Positions 50,784-60,594 are shown, counted from the stretch's first letter. The stretch is 64,000 nucleotides of DNA from Paenibacillus sp. (GCA_023512345.1 JAILZT010000004.1:186001-250000), one strand, 5' to 3'. A program made the numbers and translations. The notes: generated by a model not told the origin, from the letters alone.

Positions 50784-51178
50784 TAAGAAGCAAATGGCTG
50801 TGGGCGGCTTTATTTATAGTCCCGGCTATGGAATTATTCGGTTTTATCCTTGTTTCAAGTTACCTCGGAGCACCCAAGACATTACTGATTCTGATGTCCA
50901 CTTCCATAATCGGGCTTCTAATGATGCGATTTGAAGGAAAGAAAGTATTGCAGGACAGCAAGGAGCAAATGCAAGAGGGTCGGGTTCCAGGTCGCACTAT
51001 GCTGGATGGTTTATGTATTTTTTTCGGGGGTCTATTGCTAATCCTTCCCGGATTCATTACCGATATTGTTGGTTTTACTTTAGTTTTTCCGCTGACTCGG
51101 CCTCTTTACCGAGGATTTTTACTGAAGTGGATTGAGAAAAAAATGAAAAATGGCACGTTTACGTTTTACCGGCGTTAA
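50780..51178 (+). CDS. fxsA: FxsA family membrane protein
   Basis: A 132-residue protein with FxsA hallmarks: FIVPAMELFGFILVSSYLGA, ILMSTSIIGLLMMRFEGKKVL, and DGLCIFFGGLLLILPGFITDIVGF. It has about four membrane segments. In B. subtilis fxsA (ytzA) precedes ytvI and citZ, which are also the next genes here. The ATG overlaps the thioesterase stop by four bases, so translation is coupled. Confidence 0.9.
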   Translation: MIRSKWLWAALFIVPAMELFGFILVSSYLGAPKTLLILMSTSIIGLLMMRFEGKKVLQDSKEQMQEGRVPGRTMLDGLCIFFGGLLLILPGFITDIVGFTLVFPLTRPLYRGFLLKWIEKKMKNGTFTFYRR

Positions 51179-51240
51179 GAAGCGGAATAATGCTAAATTA
51201 TGATTCAATGAGTTGAATCCAGCTGGTATGCGATGCGAGG

Positions 51241-51291
51241 GACAAAAAAAGGGCGTGATCTGTCAGAGGACAGGATCCGCTCTTTTTTTGT
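51241..51291. terminator. Bidirectional rho-independent terminator
   Basis: ACAAAAAAAGGGCG-GATC-GTC pairs with GAC-GGATC-CGCTCTTTTTTTGT. It lies between the converging fxsA and ytvI genes. Confidence 0.88.
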
Positions 51292-51328
51292 GAGTCTGAA
51301 TGAATCAGAATGAGTTAACTCTTCGTAC

Positions 51329-52444
51329 TCAGTGTAATCTTCCACTGACAATGTAGTTGCGCAGACCCCGAAAGACTCCTGCCCGATTGAAGGCGTCAAG
51401 TATGACTAAAATAACTGGGCCTATGATAATCCCCAGTACCCCGAATATTTGGAGTCCGGCAAACATACCGATTAGCATGGCAAGTGGATCAAGCCCAATA
51501 CTGCTGGCGAGTACTTTGGGCTCGAGAACTTGCCGAACGATAAGAATGATCGCGTATAGAATGGACAACCCTACCCCCAGCGCTAAATTTCCTGTCACGT
51601 AAGAGTAAATAGCCCATGGAATCATTGCGATGCCTACCCCCAGGTAAGGCAGTAAATCGACAAAACCGATCATCAGGCCGATGGATAATGCAGAATTCAC
51701 ACCTAACAGCAGCAGTCCGATAATTACAATCAAGGCTGTAATCGAGATGAGAATAAGTTGTGCACGCAGATATCCCACAAGTGCTTTACGCAGGTCCTGC
51801 CAAATGCCGGTAAGAGGCCTTTTTATAGCTTCGGGCAGCAAACCATTCAGTTTGTTGTTATGTCTATCCCAGCTCATGCTGATGAAAAAAGCGGCAAGTA
51901 CAACTACAATCAATATGGTGCCCATGCTTGGAAGTGAAGAAATCAGTTTAAGTAGAAAATTAAAAAATCCGGTTACTAGCTGTGTGGCGGCATATCCAAC
52001 GGTTTCTGTCGTTCGACTGATATTGCTGTCAATAGTGGCATGATAATCCGGATTGTCACGGTAGAACTGGTTGATTTGATTTAATATATTTTGAATGCTA
52101 GCATTTCGGCTCCAAGATATAAGCAATTCCCTCCATTCAGCAGTATGGAGATGAAGAGTCTGTGTCAGCACAACTAGTTCTTTCACAAGTCGGGTAATCA
52201 GGGCAGTAAGTACTAGAGCCGTTCCCCCAATGTAAAATAGCAGTGAGAGGATCACTGCCAACCAGCCAGGAAGCTTAAGCTGCTTCAAAATCTGGATCAG
52301 CGGGTGCATGACATAGGCAAGAAGCCAAGCGAGGAGTAACGGATAAAGTAAGGGCAGAAAAAAATAGAGGAGCAGGAGAAAAGTTAAAGCAGCCAGAACA
52401 ACCCAAAGGCCGCGCAGCAGTCTTTTCAGCATCAGGGAATCCAT
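51329..52444 (-). CDS. ytvI: AI-2E/YtvI-type membrane transporter family protein
   Basis: A 371-residue AI-2E family protein with eight or so membrane segments (LLLAWLLAYVMHPLIQILKQL at the start, FVDLLPYLGVGIAMIPWAIYSYV and LVSSIGLDPLAMLIGMFAGLQIFG-like segments near the end). ATG at 52444 has AAAGGAG eight bases away; an earlier in-frame start at 52468 has none. Location between fxsA and citZ identifies it as YtvI, a sporulation integral membrane protein under sigma-E in Bacillus. I could not find an equally convincing sigma-E site here. Confidence 0.88.
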   Translation of the reverse strand: MDSLMLKRLLRGLWVVLAALTFLLLLYFFLPLLYPLLLAWLLAYVMHPLIQILKQLKLPGWLAVILSLLFYIGGTALVLTALITRLVKELVVLTQTLHLHTAEWRELLISWSRNASIQNILNQINQFYRDNPDYHATIDSNISRTTETVGYAATQLVTGFFNFLLKLISSLPSMGTILIVVVLAAFFISMSWDRHNNKLNGLLPEAIKRPLTGIWQDLRKALVGYLRAQLILISITALIVIIGLLLLGVNSALSIGLMIGFVDLLPYLGVGIAMIPWAIYSYVTGNLALGVGLSILYAIILIVRQVLEPKVLASSIGLDPLAMLIGMFAGLQIFGVLGIIIGPVILVILDAFNRAGVFRGLRNYIVSGRLH

Positions 52445-52676
52445 GCCGTGTTCTCCTTTCATATACAATCTGGAGCTTGAATTTCAGGGATTTGGACTAG
52501 GTATGCTCGTCTTATGTATATTCACCTTGGGGATATTAAGACTATTGATTTCCAGTAAAGGGAGAGTAACTTGCAGCGCCTATACACTGAAAGCGCAATC
52601 ATGAAACAGGTATCTTAGAAGTTTTTTTCTATCTCTCCGATAAAATCATTTGATGCGTGATAAAGCTTCCACGTTG

Positions 52677-52705
52677 TTCACATAAACGTCAAAATCCGTT
52701 ATGAT
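52677..52705 (+). promoter_or_regulatory. Sigma-A-type promoter of citZ
   Basis: TTCACA (52677-52682), 17 bases, TATGAT (52700-52705). The expected start near 52712 leaves a leader of about 146 bases that contains the cre-like site. The rest of the 413-base gap (52445-52676) holds no clear element. Confidence 0.55.
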
Positions 52706-52791
52706 GATTAAAGATTCAAGACGCAAGTATGGTTGTTCTCCGTGAGTTACAGCAAAATTCCTCTAATTTTAAAACTTGTAATACTTCAAAT

Positions 52792-52805
52792 TGTAAATGT
52801 TTTCA
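52792..52805 (+). promoter_or_regulatory. cre-like site in the citZ leader
   Basis: TGTAAATGTTTTCA fits the catabolite-response consensus TGWAANCGNTNWCA except for T at the central C. It lies 53 bases before citZ and about 80 downstream of the predicted start, where CcpA could block elongation. CcpA repression of citZ is established in B. subtilis. Confidence 0.55.
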
Positions 52806-52857
52806 TTGAGTAATTGATTGGCTTCTATTATCCCTGTAGGCAAAGGAGAGATACACT

Positions 52858-53970
52858 ATGACAGTTACTAAAGGCCTGGAAGGCATTGTTGCAACAACTT
52901 CCTCCATCAGCTCGATAGTTGATGGCGTACTGACTTACCGTGGTTATGATATTGATGATCTTGCGGAGAATGCGAGCTTTGAGGAGACCGCTTATTTGTT
53001 GTGGTTTGGCAGTCTGCCGACTTCTGCTGAGCTTGCGGCTCTGCGTCGCGATCTCAGTTCATACGCTCCAATTCCGGAGCAGGTTATCGAACAAATGAAG
53101 CTCTACCCAAAAGACACCAACACAATGGCTGCATTAAGAACTGCTGTATCAAGTTTAGCTTTGTATGATGAGGCTTCTGACGATATGAGCCGTGAGGCCA
53201 ATGAAATCAAATCCGTGAAGCTGCAGGCACAACTGCCGACAGTGGTAGCCGCGCTGGCACGTATCCGCAAGGGATTAGAACCAGTGGCACCTAAAGAAGG
53301 CGCATCTATCGCTGAGAATTTCTTGTATATGTTGTGGGGAGAGCAGCCTGATATCGTATCCGTAAAAGCTTTGGATGCAGCACTAGTTCTTCACGCGGAT
53401 CATGAATTAAATGCTTCCACGTTTGCTGGACGGGTAACTGTTGCAACGCTGTCTGATATTTATTCTGGCGTTACCTCAGCTATTGGTGCACTGAAAGGTC
53501 CTCTGCACGGCGGTGCGAATGAAGCCGTTATGAAGATGCTGGAGGAGATTGGAAGTCTTGATGCCGTTGAGACTTATGTCCGTGGCAAGCTGGAGCGCCG
53601 CGAGAAAATTATGGGCTTTGGACACCGTGTATATAAGAATGGTGATCCACGTGCGAAGCACTTGATGAAGATGTCTCTGGAACTTGGTACAATGAAAGGT
53701 GACACTACTCTGTATGATATGTCTATTAAGATTGAAGAACTGATCACCGGACAGAAGGGCCTTAAGCCTAATGTAGATTTCTACTCGGCATCTGTGTATA
53801 CACAGCTGGGTATTGAACGTGAACTGTTCACACCGATCTTTGCCATTAGCCGGGTTTCTGGGTGGACTGCGCATATTCTAGAGCAATATGGAGACAATCG
53901 GATTATTCGTCCACGTGCAGAATATACCGGTCTTGTGGAACAGAAATACGTAGCGATTGAGCAAAGGTAG
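52858..53970 (+). CDS. citZ: Citrate synthase II
   Basis: The 370-residue short-type citrate synthase shows GLEGIVATTSSISSIVDGVLTYRGYDI (in part), catalytic His in LHADHELNASTF, LKGPLHGGANEAVMKML, the second catalytic His in GFGHRVYKNGDPRAKHL and the catalytic Asp region NVDFYSASVYTQLG. It condenses acetyl-CoA and oxaloacetate. AAAGGAG precedes the ATG. It begins the citZ-icd-mdh cluster, which supplies the oxidative branch of the TCA cycle. Confidence 0.97.
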   Translation: MTVTKGLEGIVATTSSISSIVDGVLTYRGYDIDDLAENASFEETAYLLWFGSLPTSAELAALRRDLSSYAPIPEQVIEQMKLYPKDTNTMAALRTAVSSLALYDEASDDMSREANEIKSVKLQAQLPTVVAALARIRKGLEPVAPKEGASIAENFLYMLWGEQPDIVSVKALDAALVLHADHELNASTFAGRVTVATLSDIYSGVTSAIGALKGPLHGGANEAVMKMLEEIGSLDAVETYVRGKLERREKIMGFGHRVYKNGDPRAKHLMKMSLELGTMKGDTTLYDMSIKIEELITGQKGLKPNVDFYSASVYTQLGIERELFTPIFAISRVSGWTAHILEQYGDNRIIRPRAEYTGLVEQKYVAIEQR

Positions 53971-54044
53971 TTTCTTGCAGCATTTCACTCAGGTAGCTAT
54001 AGTCTAATTAAGTGTTATTAAATTTGAAGGAGGAACACAAACAA

Positions 54045-55340
54045 ATGTTGAAATTGGAAAAATACGATCTGCCAACAGAAGGCGAACAAATTACGATCGA
54101 GGACGGTAAGCTTCAGGTTCCTAATCATCCGATTATTCCTTTTATCGAGGGTGACGGCACGGGCCGTGACATTTGGAAAGCCTCCAAACGGGTGCTGGAT
54201 GCGGCGGTTGCCAAAGCATATGGCGGTACAAAACAAATTGCCTGGTATGAAGTGTTTGCCGGTGAGAAAGCCTTCAATACATATGGTGAATGGCTGCCAA
54301 ATGATACTTTGGAGGCAATTCGTGAGTATTTTGTAGCTATTAAAGGACCCTTGACTACACCAATCGGTGGCGGTATTCGCTCCCTGAATGTGGCGCTGCG
54401 CCAAGAGCTGGATTTGTATGTTTGTCTGCGTCCGGTACGTTATTTCGATGGAGTTCCTTCCCCGGTAAAACACCCGGAGCTGGTGGACATGGTTATTTTC
54501 CGTGAAAATACGGAGGATATCTATGCTGGTATCGAATATCAAGAAGGCACAGCTGAAGTGAAGAAGGTTATTGAGTTCCTGCAGAAGGAAATGGGCGTGA
54601 ATAAAATCCGTTTCCCAGAAACTTCAGGTATTGGCATCAAGCCGGTTTCTGCTGAAGGTTCGAAGCGACTTGTTCGCTCTGCTGTAGAATATGCAATCAA
54701 ACACGGACGCAAGAGCGTTACGATTGTTCATAAAGGCAACATCATGAAGTTCACTGAAGGAGCTTTCAAAAATTGGGGCTATGAAGTGGCTGAGCAGGAG
54801 TTCGGTGATAAAGTATTCACTTGGAATCAGTATGATGTTATTAAGGAAAAAGAAGGTGAAGCAGCAGCGAACGCAGCACAGAAGGAAGCTCTTGACTCCG
54901 GTAAAATCCTCATCAAGGATGCGATTGCTGATATAGCTCTGCAACAAGTATTGACTCGTCCAACTGATTTTGATGTGATCGCCACCTTGAACCTTAACGG
55001 TGACTACCTGTCTGATGCGCTTGCAGCCCAAATCGGCGGCATTGGTATTGCTCCTGGAGCGAACATCAACTATGTAACTGGTCATGCTATTTTTGAAGCG
55101 ACTCATGGTACAGCTCCAAAATATGCGGATAAGGATGTTGTGAACCCGGGATCGGTAATCTTGTCCGGTGTTATGCTGCTTGAACATTTGGGTTGGCAGG
55201 AAGCGGCTGATCTTATCTATAAAGGCATGAGTACAGCTATTAATAATAAGACAGTAACTTATGACTTCGCCCGACAAATGGAAGGCGCGACAGAATTGAA
55301 ATGTTCTGCTTTTGCAGACGAGGTAATCAATCATTTGTAG
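54045..55340 (+). CDS. icd: NADP-dependent isocitrate dehydrogenase
   Basis: The 431-residue enzyme shows [17 protein letters not shown], the substrate-contact loop [56 protein letters not shown] and [23 protein letters not shown]-like elements. Lys-Tyr and the KY..RPGSVI-type C-terminal motif [14 protein letters not shown] agree with NADP specificity. ATG at 54045 has AAGGAGG 11 bases upstream; an in-frame start at 54012 is less likely. It converts isocitrate to 2-oxoglutarate. It follows citZ by 74 bases. Confidence 0.96.
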   Translation: MLKLEKYDLPTEGEQITIEDGKLQVPNHPIIPFIEGDGTGRDIWKASKRVLDAAVAKAYGGTKQIAWYEVFAGEKAFNTYGEWLPNDTLEAIREYFVAIKGPLTTPIGGGIRSLNVALRQELDLYVCLRPVRYFDGVPSPVKHPELVDMVIFRENTEDIYAGIEYQEGTAEVKKVIEFLQKEMGVNKIRFPETSGIGIKPVSAEGSKRLVRSAVEYAIKHGRKSVTIVHKGNIMKFTEGAFKNWGYEVAEQEFGDKVFTWNQYDVIKEKEGEAAANAAQKEALDSGKILIKDAIADIALQQVLTRPTDFDVIATLNLNGDYLSDALAAQIGGIGIAPGANINYVTGHAIFEATHGTAPKYADKDVVNPGSVILSGVMLLEHLGWQEAADLIYKGMSTAINNKTVTYDFARQMEGATELKCSAFADEVINHL

Positions 55341-55361
55341 TAACATTTAGGAGGAAGACTT

Positions 55362-56303
55362 GTGGCAATCAAACGTAATAAAATCACAGTCGTGGGTGCC
55401 GGTTTTACCGGTGCTACCACGGCATTGATGCTGGCTCAGAAGGAGCTTGGCAACATAGTACTGATTGATATTCCCCAATTGGAGAATCCAACCAAGGGTA
55501 AAGCATTGGATATGATGGAAGCCAGTCCCGTGCAAAAGTTCGACAGCACAATTACCGGAACCTCGAACTACGATGATGCTGCAGACTCTGACATCGTAAT
55601 CATCACCGCTGGTGTAGCCCGCAAGCCGGGTATGAGCCGCGATGATTTGGTGAACACGAATGCTGGAATTGTAAAGTCTGTATGTGAGAATGTTAAGCGC
55701 GTGGCTCCAGAATCTATTGTGATTATTTTAAGCAATCCAGTAGATGCCATGACTTACGTTGCTTATAATACACTGGGCTTTCCTAAAAATCGTGTAATCG
55801 GACAATCAGGTGTGCTGGATACAGCTCGTTATTGTACCTTTATTGCTCAGGAGCTTAATGTGTCTGTAGAGGATATTCGTGGCTTTGTACTAGGTGGCCA
55901 TGGCGACGATATGGTTCCATTGGTTCGCTATTCCAGCGTAGGCGGTATTCCAATCGATACTTTGATCTCAGCTGAACGGATTGCAGAGATTGTGCAGCGT
56001 ACACGTGTTGGCGGGGGAGAAATCGTGAATCTGTTAGGTAACGGCAGTGCTTATTATGCACCAGCAGCTTCCTTAGTACAAATGACAGAAGCGATTTTGA
56101 AAGACAAGAAACGGATTATCCCGGTAATTGCCCTCTTGGAAGGCGAATACGGTTACGATGGTTTGTTCATGGGGGTTCCAACTCTTCTAGGATCCAATGG
56201 TATTGAGAAGATTTTCGAACTCGAACTGACAGCTGATGAGAAAGCGGCTTTAGATAAATCCGCGGATTCTGTACGTGCCGTTACTTCCGTAGTAACTTTG
56301 TAG
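55362..56303 (+). CDS. mdh: Malate dehydrogenase
   Basis: The 313-residue enzyme has the NAD motif [18 protein letters not shown], Asp ending the second strand (VLIDIPQ), the active-site loop [14 protein letters not shown], and the catalytic His in [17 protein letters not shown]. This is the LDH-like malate dehydrogenase of Bacilli. The start is GTG at 55362, with TTAGGAGGA upstream. It oxidises malate to oxaloacetate for citrate synthase. The gene is 21 bases after icd and is closed by the terminator at 56335. Confidence 0.96.
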   Translation: MAIKRNKITVVGAGFTGATTALMLAQKELGNIVLIDIPQLENPTKGKALDMMEASPVQKFDSTITGTSNYDDAADSDIVIITAGVARKPGMSRDDLVNTNAGIVKSVCENVKRVAPESIVIILSNPVDAMTYVAYNTLGFPKNRVIGQSGVLDTARYCTFIAQELNVSVEDIRGFVLGGHGDDMVPLVRYSSVGGIPIDTLISAERIAEIVQRTRVGGGEIVNLLGNGSAYYAPAASLVQMTEAILKDKKRIIPVIALLEGEYGYDGLFMGVPTLLGSNGIEKIFELELTADEKAALDKSADSVRAVTSVVTL

Positions 56304-56334
56304 AAACAACTAATAAAAACAATATAAACATAGT

Positions 56335-56376
56335 GAAATCCCCATCTTGATTAACTTAAAGTGGGGATTTCTTTTC
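56335..56376 (+). terminator. Rho-independent terminator of the citZ-icd-mdh unit
   Basis: GAAATCCCCAT pairs with GTGGGGATTTC, followed by T-rich sequence. Confidence 0.85.
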
Positions 56377-56448
56377 TTCTCACGACTTTATGGGTATAAT
56401 TAAATGTAGTTGTAATTTATATCACAGTTAAATTTGAGGAGGTATGTT

Positions 56449-56874
56449 ATGGGTCATGTTTTGTTCTTCTTACATATGATTGGGATGCTGGCATTAGGAT
56501 TTTATTTGGTGCTGCCTTTCATTCTGGGAAGTCTCGGGAAACTGTCTGCTCCAGCTAAGGAAGGTACTTTGAGTGCAATTGGCGGCTTAAATCGCTTTGC
56601 TCAGTATGGTCTAGTTATCCAGTTGCTCACAGGTGGATACCTAATGTCTCAGGGCGAGTATTCAGTAGCGTGGATGATTATCGTTGTCGTATTGTTGCTG
56701 GCTTTATTCGCCATTGGCGGGATTATGAGTAAACCGTTACGTCTTGCGGTCACAGGAATCCGCGAGAACAGGGATGTATCTGCTGAAACCGGCAAGCTTC
56801 GGACCATGAGTGCTCTGTTGTCTGTTACCCTTCTGCTTATGGTATTTTTCATGGTATATAACCAAGTTATCTAA
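56449..56874 (+). CDS. Four-helix membrane protein of unknown function
   Basis: The 141-residue protein has four hydrophobic segments (about residues 4-26, 48-63, 72-93 and 119-137), with a short charged loop (GIRENRDVSAETGKLRT). AGGAGGT at 56437-56443 supports ATG at 56449; an in-frame TTG at 56434 would include that site. I do not recognise the family. It stands alone between two terminators. Confidence 0.78.
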   Translation: MGHVLFFLHMIGMLALGFYLVLPFILGSLGKLSAPAKEGTLSAIGGLNRFAQYGLVIQLLTGGYLMSQGEYSVAWMIIVVVLLLALFAIGGIMSKPLRLAVTGIRENRDVSAETGKLRTMSALLSVTLLLMVFFMVYNQVI

Positions 56875-56885
56875 CTTCTTATCAT

Positions 56886-56922
56886 GTGCCCGCCTCCTTT
56901 ACAAGGAGTGCGGGCTTTTTTT
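56886..56922 (+). terminator. Rho-independent terminator
   Basis: GCCCGC-CTCCTT pairs with AAGGAG-GCGGGC, followed by seven T. Confidence 0.88.
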
Positions 56923-56946
56923 GAAAATATCCATAACAGATTATGA

Positions 56947-57372
56947 TTACAGCAAGTCTTCCAGATCAAACACCTTATTTTTTTCGAAATCACTAATGAT
57001 CTGCGGGAGTAGAAGTTCTCTTAGTTGATCTTTAGTGCACCACTGATAATCTATGTGCTCTTTGGAAAGCTGTACCGTGTTCTGCATCGTTCTGCATAAG
57101 TATGTAAGAATAACAACCTGTCTGGAGGAACTCGTCATAAATGTAGTGGCATATAAGATAACCCCCACGGAGACAGTCAATCCTGTCTCTTCTTTGATTT
57201 CTCTGGCCAGCGCATCCTCCAATCCTTCTCCGAATTCTATTTTACCTCCGGCGCACTCCCAAGTTCTTGCTCCAATATGATCGTCAGCAGCACGCTGTAC
57301 CAGGAGTATTTTACCTTCGTGCAGGATTATTCCTTTTACAGCCACAACTAGACTACGGCTATTTGCTAACAT
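56947..57372 (-). CDS. NUDIX hydrolase
   Basis: A 141-residue NUDIX protein with the complete box GKIEFGEGLEDALAREIKEETGL written in part (residues 43-65; G-x5-E-x7-REU-x-EE-x-GU), preceded by VVAVKGIILHEGKILLVQRA. GGAGGG lies seven bases before the ATG on the minus strand. NUDIX enzymes hydrolyse nucleoside diphosphate derivatives; the exact substrate cannot be told. It is monocistronic. Confidence 0.92.
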   Translation of the reverse strand: MLANSRSLVVAVKGIILHEGKILLVQRAADDHIGARTWECAGGKIEFGEGLEDALAREIKEETGLTVSVGVILYATTFMTSSSRQVVILTYLCRTMQNTVQLSKEHIDYQWCTKDQLRELLLPQIISDFEKNKVFDLEDLL

Positions 57373-57583
57373 GAGCTTTTCCCTCCAATTACGAATATCG
57401 AATCTTTAATGTGGTTTATCTAATTATAATAGATATTTGGAGCGAGTAAGCATTCTCTTTTTGTTTAATTTCTGCTCAGCGTGGTAATAAACATATCGTA
57501 AAGAAACGTATAAATCGAGACTCTAAAGCCATTCTAAGACAAATAGTGTCTAGTCAATTGCACAGCGAGAGGAGATCGAGATC

Positions 57584-58450
57584 ATGAGTAGTAACCAAAC
57601 CAAAAAAACTTTACCCCCGCAGGAACAGGACCAGCAACCCGGAATAGAAAGCGAAATGAAGCCTAGACCTAAATATGAACCTGCCAATTATAAGGCCGCA
57701 GGAAAGTTATTAGGTAAAGTAGCGCTTATAACTGGTGGAGATAGTGGAATCGGCCGTGCGGTAGCCGTTCTTTTTGCCAAAGAAGGAGCAGATGTGGTAG
57801 TTTCCTACCTTAATGAACATAGTGATGCAGAGGAGACCAAACGCCAGGTCGAGCAGGAGGGGCGCAAATGTGTGCTGATCTCCGGTGATATCGGGGTTGA
57901 AGCGTTCTGTCAGGATCTTATTAACAAAACAGTTGAAGGCCTAGGTAAGCTGGATATTCTTATCAATAACGCTGCCGAACAGCATCCGCAAAAAAACATT
58001 GAAGATATCACATCCGAGCAATTAGAGCGAACGTTCCGTACGAATATTTTTGCGATGTTCTATTTAACTAAGGCTGCAATGCCGCATTTAAAAGAAGGCT
58101 CTACCATCATAAACACCACTTCAATTACAGCCTATAGAGGTAGTCCATCCTTATTGGATTATTCCTCCACTAAAGGAGCTATTCTCAGCTTTACCCGCTC
58201 ACTGTCTACGAACCTAGCGGACAAAGGGATTCGGGTGAATGCGGTCGCTCCAGGACCGATCTGGACACCGCTAATTCCTTCTACCTTTGATGCAAAGCAG
58301 GTTAGTGAATTTGGCTCTACACAGCCGATGAAGCGTCCGGGTCAACCGGAAGAGCTGGCTCCTGCCTATGTATATCTGGCGTCAGATGACTCCACCTATG
58401 TGACTGGACAGGTCATTCACGTGAATGGCGGCGAGGTTGTTAACGGGTAA
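57584..58450 (+). CDS. SDR family oxidoreductase, YhdF/YdaD-like
   Basis: A 288-residue classical SDR with an N-terminal extension of about 45 polar residues (KTLPPQEQDQQPGIESEMK), typical of the YhdF/general-stress branch, then ALITGGDSGIGRAVAV (residues 48-63), NNAAEQHPQ, catalytic Ser180, Tyr193 and Lys197 (YSSTK), and a C-terminal LASDDSTYVTGQVIHVNGG. It reduces or oxidises alcohols or sugars with NAD(P). AGAGGAG precedes the ATG by about nine bases. It ends before a terminator at 58496. Confidence 0.93.
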   Translation: MSSNQTKKTLPPQEQDQQPGIESEMKPRPKYEPANYKAAGKLLGKVALITGGDSGIGRAVAVLFAKEGADVVVSYLNEHSDAEETKRQVEQEGRKCVLISGDIGVEAFCQDLINKTVEGLGKLDILINNAAEQHPQKNIEDITSEQLERTFRTNIFAMFYLTKAAMPHLKEGSTIINTTSITAYRGSPSLLDYSSTKGAILSFTRSLSTNLADKGIRVNAVAPGPIWTPLIPSTFDAKQVSEFGSTQPMKRPGQPEELAPAYVYLASDDSTYVTGQVIHVNGGEVVNG

Positions 58451-58495
58451 AGAGTTTTACTGATAGTAGTAGATGTTTAAATCTAATGCGAGAAG

Positions 58496-58525
58496 CCTTG
58501 GTCTGTTAAACGGATCAGGGTTTTT
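58496..58525 (+). terminator. Rho-independent terminator
   Basis: CCTTGGTCTG pairs with CGGATCAGGG (with G-U pairs) around TTAAA, then five T, 45 bases after the SDR stop. Confidence 0.7.
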
Positions 58526-58652
58526 CTCTGTGTTGCGGACTGTATGAGCCCTATTTTAGTCTTAGTCAACCCTTAATTTTGTAATGGAGCCTATTCTATA
58601 TAGGTATATTATGTTAATATAAAACTCGTTAGTAATTATATATTGTATTGAC

Positions 58653-58741
58653 ACTAGGGGTGCCGCAAGGCTGAGACGGACGTTATTCATGTTCGGACCC
58701 TTTGAACCTGATCTGGTTTATACCAGCGTAGGGAAGTGGAG
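58653..58741 (+). promoter_or_regulatory. TPP riboswitch (THI element)
   Basis: The leader contains the conserved THI parts in order: AGGGGTGCC, GGCTGAGA, GGACCCTTTGAACCTGATCTGG, then TTATACCAGCGTAGGGAAGTGG (each given in part). It should bind thiamine pyrophosphate and control the tenI-thiS-thiG-thiH genes through the hairpin at 58793. The bases 58526-58652 before it are AT-rich and should contain the promoter, but no good -35/-10 pair stands out. Confidence 0.95.
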
Positions 58742-58792
58742 AACGAATAACTGTAGCAGGCTTCTCTAAGCCGTATTTCTATACAGATTCCG

Positions 58793-58822
58793 ACTGCCTT
58801 CCTTATGGGATGCAGTTTTTTT
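58793..58822 (+). terminator. Riboswitch-controlled terminator
   Basis: ACTGC-TTCC pairs with GGGA-GCAGT, followed by a T run, 52 bases after the TPP aptamer and 53 before tenI. It is the likely expression platform. Confidence 0.75.
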
Positions 58823-58875
58823 GCGTTCCTGAACCAAAAAGCGTCAGGTGATCCATTCAAGAACGGAGGTTAAGG

Positions 58876-59532
58876 ATGTCACGAGCTGAAATACATCTAC
58901 TTTCCGATGGTAAGCTCTCTATATCACAATTTATTGAAAAGGCAGGAGCAGCCCATCCACTGCTGGATTATATTCATCTGCGTGAGAAGCAGCGTTCTGC
59001 ACGTGAACTCATGGATGCGGCAGAGGCATTATTTAAAGCAGGTGTTCCTGCGTCCAAGTTAATCATTAATGACCGGATTGATGTGGCCTTAGCTGCAGGG
59101 GCCGGGGGGGTGCAATTGGCTTGGCATAGTCTTGCTCCCAACGAAGCACGGATACTGGCTCCGTATCTTCGTCTGGGTAGGTCAATCCATTCGCCGGAAG
59201 AAGCGGATGAAGCATCGGCTCAGGGAGCCAGTTTTTGTTTGTTTGGACACGTATTCCCCTCGGCCAGCAAGCTGGGACAGCTCGAGCAAGGATTGTCCCA
59301 GCTTGCACTCACGGTGCAGCGCAGCCGTATACCGGTGATTGCTATAGGCGGGATCAGACCTGAACATGCATCCGATATTATGAAGCAGGGGGCGGCAGGC
59401 ATAGCCGTGATGTCTGGAATTTGCGGTTCGACCGACCCCTTATCAGCCGTAAAGGCTTATCGCACATCACTTCAAGATGCAGAACAATCCAGACAAGTTG
59501 AGGAGGTGAGTATGAATGAAACTGCTCATTAA
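58876..59532 (+). CDS. tenI: Thiazole tautomerase TenI
   Basis: The 218-residue TIM-barrel protein belongs to the ThiE/TenI family. The ThiE diphosphate-loop GPxFxT is replaced by FGHVFPSASK, with His125 in the place of the TenI catalytic His. Other features are HLREKQRSARELMD and VIAIGGIRPEHASDIMKQGAAGIAVMS (in part). It would convert the thiazole carboxylate phosphate tautomer to the form used by ThiE. It is the first gene after the TPP riboswitch and overlaps thiS by 17 bases. Weak ThiE activity cannot be excluded. Confidence 0.85.
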   Translation: MSRAEIHLLSDGKLSISQFIEKAGAAHPLLDYIHLREKQRSARELMDAAEALFKAGVPASKLIINDRIDVALAAGAGGVQLAWHSLAPNEARILAPYLRLGRSIHSPEEADEASAQGASFCLFGHVFPSASKLGQLEQGLSQLALTVQRSRIPVIAIGGIRPEHASDIMKQGAAGIAVMSGICGSTDPLSAVKAYRTSLQDAEQSRQVEEVSMNETAH

Positions 59533-59719
59533 TGGAACCGTCAGGGAATATTCAGATAACTGCAGAACCGTGGCGGATTTGGTGACCCATCCCGATTGGT
59601 CTGGACGTCTGATTATTGTGGAGCTTAACGGTGAAATTGTCACCAAGGAGAGTTATGAGAGTACTCTTATTTCCGAGAGAGACCGTATTGAAGTGGTGCA
59701 ATTCGTTGGCGGGGGCTGA
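59516..59719 (+). CDS. thiS: Sulfur carrier protein ThiS
   Basis: A 67-residue ubiquitin-like protein ending in GGG, the C-terminus that is adenylated and thiocarboxylated. [22 protein letters not shown] and [15 protein letters not shown] (in part) match ThiS. GAGGAGG lies a few bases before the ATG inside tenI. It donates sulfur to ThiG. No thiF for its activation lies in this cluster. Confidence 0.94.
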   Translation: MKLLINGTVREYSDNCRTVADLVTHPDWSGRLIIVELNGEIVTKESYESTLISERDRIEVVQFVGGG

Positions 59720-59796
59720 TACTCCGTTACTCTGATATTCCGATAAACTTGTCCATTGTAATCATACTAAAACTTATAACCAAGGAGGTTATTGTT

Positions 59797-60564
59797 ATGC
59801 ATGACCCTTTAGTAATTGGTGGTACCGCATTATCCAGCCGCCTATTCATAGGAACCGGTAAATATAGCCGAAATGCGCTTATCCCTGAGGTGATCTCTCG
59901 CTCTGGCTCTGAGGTTATTACGGTCGCAGTACGTCGAGTTGATCCATCAGGTGGAGAAGAAAATATTATGAACCATATTCCTTCACATATGATGCTGTTG
60001 CCCAATACCTCTGGTGCACGTACGGCAGAAGAAGCTGTTCGTATTGCCAGACTCGCTAGAGCGGCTGGGTTAGGTAATTGGGTGAAGATCGAAGTCATTA
60101 ACGACCAAAAATATCTACTCCCAGATAATATGGAGACGATCCGTGCTACGGAAATATTGGCGGCTGAGGGTTTTGTGGTGCTTCCGTATATGAGTCCGGA
60201 TCTGTCCGCAGCCTTGCGCTTAAGAGATGCCGGCGCTGCGGCTGTGATGCCGCTCGGTGCTCCTATAGGCACCAACCGCGGCCTTAGAACTAAAGAATTG
60301 ATTCGCATCCTTATCGAAGAAGTGGAGCTTCCCATTATCGTGGATGCTGGAATTGGCAGGCCTTCTGAAGCCGCAGAAGCGATGGAAATGGGCGCTGCGG
60401 CGGTGCTGTTGAATACGGCTATTGCTACAGCCCGTGACCCGCTAGGAATGGCCGAAGCCTTCCGTGATGCAATTTCAGCAGGTCGTAAAGCCTATCTGTC
60501 CGGACTTGGCCCTGTTGAAGAAGCAGCAATAGCCTCCTCACCATTAACAGGCTTTCTTAATTAA
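59797..60564 (+). CDS. thiG: Thiazole synthase ThiG
   Basis: The 255-residue barrel enzyme shows [20 protein letters not shown], the Schiff-base Lys97 in [18 protein letters not shown] (in part), [17 protein letters not shown] and [27 protein letters not shown] (in part). It condenses deoxyxylulose phosphate, dehydroglycine and ThiS thiocarboxylate. AAGGAGG fixes the ATG at 59797; an in-frame TTG at 59749 is upstream of that site. It follows thiS by 77 bases. Confidence 0.96.
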   Translation: MHDPLVIGGTALSSRLFIGTGKYSRNALIPEVISRSGSEVITVAVRRVDPSGGEENIMNHIPSHMMLLPNTSGARTAEEAVRIARLARAAGLGNWVKIEVINDQKYLLPDNMETIRATEILAAEGFVVLPYMSPDLSAALRLRDAGAAAVMPLGAPIGTNRGLRTKELIRILIEEVELPIIVDAGIGRPSEAAEAMEMGAAAVLLNTAIATARDPLGMAEAFRDAISAGRKAYLSGLGPVEEAAIASSPLTGFLN

Positions 60565-60594
60565 AAGGATTAAATTTGGAATAAGAAATGGGGG

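Noticed and set aside
52460-52560. Sigma-E promoter before ytvI
   Set aside because: CATACCTA and CATAAGAC are the best -10 candidates, but each has either the wrong spacing or several mismatches.
57463-57487. Sigma-B-like promoter (GTTTAA, 13 bases, TGGTAA) before the SDR gene
   Set aside because: The -10 fits only 4 of 6 positions, and Paenibacillus commonly lacks a classical sigma-B system, so it may be chance.
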